Below, in pieces: positions 28,479-33,170 of a DNA stretch of 33,170 bases. The stretch's first letter is position 1, and the number at the start of each line of letters is the position of its first letter. The notes beneath the pieces are model-generated. The model made no database searches, was not told where the DNA came from, and was given only the letters and a program-made list of their open reading frames with translations. The DNA is from Altererythrobacter xiamenensis (GTDB lineage Bacteria; Pseudomonadota; Alphaproteobacteria; Sphingomonadales; Sphingomonadaceae): contig CAMDSM010000003.1 of NCBI GenBank assembly GCA_945906905.1, forward strand, positions 1 through 33,170. The letters are read 5' to 3'. The translations under genes and the position numbers were made by a program.

Positions 28479-28516
28479 GCGGCCACCAGCCCGCACAAGA
28501 TTTTGGGAATTGAGAC

Positions 28517-28681
28517 ATGGCGAAGCCCGCAACCATCAAGATCCGCCTGAACTCGACCGAGTCGGGCCACTTCTATGTCACCAAGAAGAACCCGCGCAAC
28601 ACGACAGAGAAGATGAGCTTCCGCAAGTATGATCCAGTCGTGATGAAGCACGTGGAATACAAGGAAGGCAAGATCAAGTAG
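28517..28681 (+). CDS. rpmG: 50S ribosomal protein L33
   Basis: Own translation: [54 protein letters not shown]; absent from the ORF track because it is only 54 aa. Confidence 0.96.
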   Translation: MAKPATIKIRLNSTESGHFYVTKKNPRNTTEKMSFRKYDPVVMKHVEYKEGKIK

Positions 28682-28742
28682 GCTTGATCTGGCGTTATCT
28701 GGTTCAGTGACAGTTCAATGCCCCGCCGCTAATGATGGGCGC

Positions 28743-29405
28743 ATGAACCATTTGAAAACCCACATCACCCGCATATTGGGCGCCGCATCAGTCGGCCTCC
28801 TTGCCCTGTCTGTGCCTGCCACGCTGGCGATCCCCGCCGCGCCCGCCGCCGCGCAGTCAAGCACGCAGCTAGACCGTGCGGTGCGGGCATTGCGCGCGAT
28901 CAGCACCATGCGCGCCAGCTTCACCCAGTCCGACCGCACTGGACAGACGGTAAGCGGCACGCTGACCTTGCGCAGCCCGGGTCGCATCCGCTTTGAATAT
29001 AGCGACGACGTCAACATGCTGGTCGTGTCCAACGGCTCCACGCTGACCATGGTCGACTATGACGTGCAGCAAGTGGAACGCTGGCCGATTCGCAATTCGC
29101 CGCTGGGCGCGCTGCTCGATCCCAATCGCGATGTCGTTCGCTTTGGCCGGCTGGTGCCGACAAATTCGGCCGGAGTGGTCTCGATTGCGGTGGAAGACCC
29201 CTCGCGCCCGGAATACGGCGAGATCACGCTGATCTTCGTCGAACGGGCCGGTGCCCCGGGCGGGCTGGAGCTGAACAGCTGGGTGGCGCTCGATTCGCAG
29301 AACAACCGCACCACCGTGCGCCTGTCAAACCACGCCTATGGCATGAGCGTTCCTGACAGTGCTTTCACCTTCCGCGATCCGCGCCGCTCGGGCCGTCGTC
29401 CCTAG
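28743..29405 (+). CDS. lolA: LolA-like outer-membrane lipoprotein carrier protein
   Basis: Signal peptide ending AAPAAAQS, then LDRAVRALRAISTMRASFTQSDRTGQTVSGTLTLRSPGRIRFEYSDD: LolA pattern. Confidence 0.88.
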   Translation: MNHLKTHITRILGAASVGLLALSVPATLAIPAAPAAAQSSTQLDRAVRALRAISTMRASFTQSDRTGQTVSGTLTLRSPGRIRFEYSDDVNMLVVSNGSTLTMVDYDVQQVERWPIRNSPLGALLDPNRDVVRFGRLVPTNSAGVVSIAVEDPSRPEYGEITLIFVERAGAPGGLELNSWVALDSQNNRTTVRLSNHAYGMSVPDSAFTFRDPRRSGRRP

Positions 29406-29437
29406 CCCTCGGATCAAGGCCGAGCGGTTGTAGGTTT

Positions 29438-29453
29438 GCGACAAATTGCGACC
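29438..29453 (+). promoter_or_regulatory. GCGACA-type tandem repeat upstream of the candidate sRNA
   Basis: GCGACAAATTGCGACC, differs from the 18482 site at only two positions. Confidence 0.5.
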
Positions 29454-29489
29454 GGTCATTCATTTAAACGACAGGCTGGCCTCCCTATA

Positions 29490-29628
29490 TTGTGTCTTGC
29501 AGGTCAGCTGGTGGACGCGGGTTTCCCCCCTGTTGCCCCCTCCGCCGCCAAGGCTGGCCTCGCAAAGCGTGACGAACGCTGAAGACGAACCCCCGTCCCC
29601 AAATGCCCCGGGGCGGGGGTTTTTCTTT
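29490..29628 (+). ncRNA. Candidate small RNA in the lolA-xth intergenic region
   Basis: TATATT (-10-like) near 29486, internal hairpin AGCGT-gacga-ACGCT, strong terminator at the end, no convincing CDS. Transcript bounds approximate. Confidence 0.45.
29588..29628 (+). terminator. Rho-independent terminator
   Basis: AACCCCCG (29588-29595) pairs with CGGGGGTT (29614-29621), inner CCCC/GGGG extension, then TTTTTCTTT. Confidence 0.85.
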
Positions 29629-29681
29629 CACCAAAATTGGCCCCGCTTGCTGACAGGCATCAACGCACCTAAGCGTTGCCA

Positions 29682-30485
29682 ATGATTTCTATCGCCAGCT
29701 GGAATATCAACTCGGTCCGCCTCCGCGCGGGGCTGGTCGCGCGTTTCCTGACCGAAGAAGCGCCCGATATTCTGTGCCTGCAGGAAATCAAATGCCAGGA
29801 ACCGCAGTTCCCCTATGCTGCGTTCGAGGCGCTGGGCTACACCCATTTCGCGGTTCATGGGCAGAAGGGCTATCACGGCGTGGCCATCGCCAGCCGCATT
29901 CCCATCCGCGAGGTGGCGCGCCACGATTGGCAGGCCAATGGCGAAGCACGGCACGTGGGGGTGGAACTGCTGGGGCCGCAGGCGGGCGCACTTGCAGGGA
30001 TGGTGCTGGAGAATGTCTATATCCCGGCGGGCGGCGATGCGCCCGATCGCACGATCAATCCCAAGTTTGGCCAGAAGCTCGATTTCCTCGAACGGATGAC
30101 CCAATGGGCCGGCACGCTTGATCGGCCGACACTGATCGTCGGCGATTTCAACGTCGCCCCGTTGCCCGAGGACGTTTACGATCACAAGGCGCTGCTGAAA
30201 GTGGTCAGCCATACGCCGATTGAGGTCGAAACGCTGGGCCGGTTCGCCGATGCCCACGGCTGGGTCGATCTGGGCCGCAAGCACCTGCCCGTGCCAGAGC
30301 GTTACTGGTCGTGGTGGTCCTATCGCACGTTCTGGCAGGAAAAGGATCGTGGTCGGCGGCTGGACCACATGTGGGCCTCGCCTGACCTTTCGGCGCAATC
30401 GCTGAGCCATCGCTTCGTCGAGGAAACGCGCCGGTGGGAAGGCCCAAGCGACCACGTGCCGCTGATTACGGAGTTTGCATCCTGA
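29682..30485 (+). CDS. xth: Exodeoxyribonuclease III
   Basis: MISIASWNINSVRLRAGLVARFLTEEAPDILCLQEIKCQ, PTLIVGDFNVAPLPEDVYD, GRRLDHMWASPDL, PSDHVPLITEF: EEP nuclease motifs. Confidence 0.95.
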   Translation: MISIASWNINSVRLRAGLVARFLTEEAPDILCLQEIKCQEPQFPYAAFEALGYTHFAVHGQKGYHGVAIASRIPIREVARHDWQANGEARHVGVELLGPQAGALAGMVLENVYIPAGGDAPDRTINPKFGQKLDFLERMTQWAGTLDRPTLIVGDFNVAPLPEDVYDHKALLKVVSHTPIEVETLGRFADAHGWVDLGRKHLPVPERYWSWWSYRTFWQEKDRGRRLDHMWASPDLSAQSLSHRFVEETRRWEGPSDHVPLITEFAS

Positions 30486-31564
30486 GCGCGCCCGAACCCA
30501 CAAGCGCGCCTTCTCCCGCACGCCGGGTGGCGCAGGCGGTGGATGCGCTGCGCCATGGCTGGCCGGTGAAGATCGGCTCTGCGCCGCTGTTGCTGCCGGT
30601 GGAAACTGCGCCGGAGACCGGAGCCGCTTCGCCCCGCATGCTGATCTCCGCTGCCCGCGCGGCCACGCTCAAACTGGTCAACCAGGCCCCGGCGGCCGAC
30701 GGCCACAGCCCGGTGCTGGTGCGCGCGGCTGAGCCGCTGACGTTGGCCGATGCCCGCCCGGTGGCCGATCCCGCGCTCGATCTGGTGGTGCCCTTGAAAG
30801 GCCCGTTCGTGGCCGAACCGATCATTTTCCTGCCCGAAGCAGAGGCGGCGCTGGAGTTGGCGCGGATCGCCGGAGTGCTGCCTGCCTTCCTGTTCGATCC
30901 GACTGGTGCAGGCGAGGCGTTATGCCTTGAGGCGAGCGACCTTGCCGAGTGGGCCGACCCGGAGCGCCTCACCATCGCCACCCGCGCGCGCCTGCCGCTG
31001 GCCGCTTGCGATGACGCCGAACTGGTCGCCTTCCGTAAAGTTGACGACATGCGCGAACATGTGGCGTTGATTATCGGCCAGCCCGATCATGACCGCGCAC
31101 CGCTGGTCCGCTTGCATTCCGAATGCCTGACAGGCGATATCTTCGGCAGCCTCAAATGCGATTGCGGCCCGCAACTTGATGCCGCGCTGGCGCTGATGGC
31201 TGATGAGGCCATCACTGGTGGTTGGGGCGTGTTGCTATACCTCAGGCAGGAAGGGCGCGGGATCGGGCTGATCAACAAGCTGCGCGCCTATCGCCTGCAA
31301 GATGCCGGGCTGGATACCGTGGATGCCAATTCAAGGCTCGGCCTGCCTGTGGAGGCGCGTGATTTTGCCACTGCCGCGCGGATGCTCGATCTGTTGGGGG
31401 TGGATCGCTTGCGGCTGCTGACCAACAATCCGGCCAAGGTCTCGGCGCTGGAAGCTGCTGGCCTGACGGTGATCGAACGCGTGTCGCACGAGCTGCCCGC
31501 CAACCCGCACAACGCCCGCTACCTCGCCACCAAGCGCGACCGAAGCGGGCATTTGCTGGGGTAA
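30482..31564 (+). CDS. ribA: GTP cyclohydrolase II with N-terminal extension
   Basis: LVRLHSECLTGDIFGSLKCDCGPQLDAAL, LLYLRQEGRGIGLINKLRAYRLQDAGLDTVDAN, LLTNNPAKVSALEAAG. Start uncertain: in-frame options include GTG 30434, CTG 30482 and GTG 30526. Confidence 0.9.
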   Translation: MSAPEPTSAPSPARRVAQAVDALRHGWPVKIGSAPLLLPVETAPETGAASPRMLISAARAATLKLVNQAPAADGHSPVLVRAAEPLTLADARPVADPALDLVVPLKGPFVAEPIIFLPEAEAALELARIAGVLPAFLFDPTGAGEALCLEASDLAEWADPERLTIATRARLPLAACDDAELVAFRKVDDMREHVALIIGQPDHDRAPLVRLHSECLTGDIFGSLKCDCGPQLDAALALMADEAITGGWGVLLYLRQEGRGIGLINKLRAYRLQDAGLDTVDANSRLGLPVEARDFATAARMLDLLGVDRLRLLTNNPAKVSALEAAGLTVIERVSHELPANPHNARYLATKRDRSGHLLG

Positions 31565-31570
31565 GGCACC

Positions 31571-32545
31571 TTACCTCAGCTCATACCGCGTCAGATTGCG
31601 CCCCAGCACATTGCCTTCGATCTGCCTCACCTCGCCCGACCAATCGGCCACGAACACCGAAGTGCGGTCCACTCCTGGCGCAAAGCGGGCGTTGTTGCCT
31701 GCCACCACCAGGCCCGCGCTGGAGAAGTCGCGGCTTTCGGCAGCGACGGCGATGAAGGCGGAGTAGTTCTCCTTGTCGCGCCCCTGCACGAACCAGTTGT
31801 TGCTGATCTGCCCGCTAGCGCCTGCTGGTAGATCGATCATGTAGTTGGTTGCGCGGCCGCCCGAATCATCGAAGCTGCATCCGGCGATATCGACGCGGGC
31901 ACTGCGGACCTTGGCGTAATGCCCGCCGCGTCCTTGCTCAAACCGGCTCCTGGTGATGCGCACCTGGCCCAGACTTCCGGTATAGATCGAATGCGCGCAG
32001 CCGCCTGCCCCCTCGCAAGTGCCAAGCCGCGTGAAGGTTGAGCGGTCGACCACCAGCTGCGCCCTGGTGTCATCGGCAGTGAGAATGCCCTGCTGGCTAT
32101 CGCGGAACCAGCTTTGCGCCACGGTCAGGTTGCCGTGTTCCAGCCGGATACCCGCGCCGTTGAAATCGCGCACATTCATGTTCTGGAACACCAGCCCCGA
32201 GACCTGCGCGCCGCGTCCTCGTAGCACCAGCGCGGCCTTGCCCTCGCAAGTGACGGCATCGAACACCGCTTCGCCCGGAACCAGCGCCATATAGGCGATC
32301 TCGCCCGCAGTTTGCACGGCGCATTGGCGGTGATTGCCCGGCGCAATGGCGATAGTCCCCTGCCCGTCGCCGATGGCATCGACTGCGGCCTGCAGGCTAG
32401 TGTAGCCGCGCCCGGTCTCCTCCACGGTGAATGGTGCAGGCGAGCCTTGCGCCAGCGAGGCGGTGAGCGGAAATGCGGCCAGTAGCGAGGCGGCCAGAGC
32501 GGCGACGGGGGCGGCGGTTTTGAGCACGGTTTTCATGGTCCGCAC
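31571..32545 (-). CDS. Secreted right-handed beta-helix repeat protein
   Basis: Signal peptide (MKTVLKTAAPVAALAASLLAAFPLTASLAQG) and repeats such as ALVLRGRGAQVSGLVFQNMNVRDFNGAGIRLEHGNLTVAQSWFRDSQQGIL. Confidence 0.8.
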   Translation of the reverse strand: MRTMKTVLKTAAPVAALAASLLAAFPLTASLAQGSPAPFTVEETGRGYTSLQAAVDAIGDGQGTIAIAPGNHRQCAVQTAGEIAYMALVPGEAVFDAVTCEGKAALVLRGRGAQVSGLVFQNMNVRDFNGAGIRLEHGNLTVAQSWFRDSQQGILTADDTRAQLVVDRSTFTRLGTCEGAGGCAHSIYTGSLGQVRITRSRFEQGRGGHYAKVRSARVDIAGCSFDDSGGRATNYMIDLPAGASGQISNNWFVQGRDKENYSAFIAVAAESRDFSSAGLVVAGNNARFAPGVDRTSVFVADWSGEVRQIEGNVLGRNLTRYELR

Positions 32546-32571
32546 TGTGGCACAATCAAGTAATGGGCAGG

Positions 32572-33170
32572 TTAATGCCCCGCAAAGGCCGGCATCACCT
32601 CAGCCCCGAACAATTCGGCGGAGCGGGTCACTTCGGCCACTGTAAGATCGCCAAATGCCAGCTGGGCGACGCAGTAGTTATGGCCGCCGAAACTCACATC
32701 CCGGAGCAGGAAATCGCGCACCGTGGCGGGCGATCCGGCGCAGGCTGAGCCCGCTGCTTCCAATGCCGGCCAATCCTTGGGGAAGTTGCGGACAAAGGCA
32801 TTGTCGCCCCCGCGCTGTTCCCACAGATGCACGAAGCTGGCGCGCCAGCGAGCAAAAGCGCGGGCGGCGATGGATTTCGCCTCGCCGTCCGTATCGGCCA
32901 CCACGATATGCCGCCCCACGCCGATCAGCGGCATGTCCTCGGGCGCGCCGTCATAGGCCGCATGATATCCGGCGATCAGCGCGCGCATTGGCTCTCCGTT
33001 GAGCAAGGTGACGATATTCAGCCGCTGCTGCGCGCACTGCTCCTTCGAACCGGGCGAATTGGTGCCATACCACAGCGGCGGATGCGGCACTTGCGTGGGC
33101 CGCTGCGGCACGGGCACGTCGTCAAAATTGTAGAACCGCCCGTGATACGTCAACCGAACCTGCGTCAGGC
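32572..33170 (-). CDS. LLM class flavin-dependent oxidoreductase (N-terminus beyond window)
   Basis: MTYHGRFYNFDDVPVPQRPTQVPHPPLWYGTNSPGS...RDVSFGGHNYCVAQLAFGDLTVAEVTRSAELFGAEVMPAF. Confidence 0.85.
   Translation of the reverse strand, partial: LTQVRLTYHGRFYNFDDVPVPQRPTQVPHPPLWYGTNSPGSKEQCAQQRLNIVTLLNGEPMRALIAGYHAAYDGAPEDMPLIGVGRHIVVADTDGEAKSIAARAFARWRASFVHLWEQRGGDNAFVRNFPKDWPALEAAGSACAGSPATVRDFLLRDVSFGGHNYCVAQLAFGDLTVAEVTRSAELFGAEVMPAFAGH

Noticed and set aside
29631-29645. CCAAAATTGGCCCCG resembles CCAAAATTGGCTCCG at 22601-22615 in the inverted-repeat element
   Set aside because: The shared part is mostly a 10-bp palindrome and the flanks differ; likely coincidence without further copies.
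1-33170. CRISPR arrays, tRNA/rRNA genes, transposases, prophage genes
   Set aside because: No regularly spaced repeats, tRNA-like signatures, or recombinase/phage protein motifs were seen in the sequence or ORF translations.

Overview
GC-rich chromosomal window whose gene families and gene order look alphaproteobacterial, probably Sphingomonadales (taxonomy is inferred). Most of it is housekeeping: ppa (partial), an LLM-class flavin oxidoreductase, hisS-prfA-prmC, a DUF4167 protein, lnt-metK, a tannase-family esterase divergent from a GDSL hydrolase, a membrane GGDEF protein, a thioesterase plus S9 peptidase divergent from an M24 aminopeptidase P, an OmpR-type two-component system, a standalone ComEC-like MBL hydrolase, a HerA/DUF853-like ATPase, a pabBC fusion-aminotransferase-RluA run, arfB, rpmG (missed by the ORF track), lolA, xth, ribA, a secreted beta-helix protein and a second partial LLM oxidoreductase. 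No CRISPR array, tRNA, rRNA or transposase was found. The most interesting signals are intergenic: (1) a 276-bp nested inverted-repeat element at 22376-22651 with 35-nt terminal arms and at least two internal long stems, whose 16-nt core recurs directly after metK; (2) an unannotated sRNA-like locus between lolA and xth with a strong intrinsic terminator; (3) near-identical GCGACA-N4-GCGAC tandem sites upstream of the two-component system and of that sRNA-like locus; (4) a perfect 10-bp inverted repeat in the ptrB/pepP divergent promoter that would sequester a Shine-Dalgarno-like GGAAG; (5) a palindrome spanning both stop codons of the convergent ribA and beta-helix genes.
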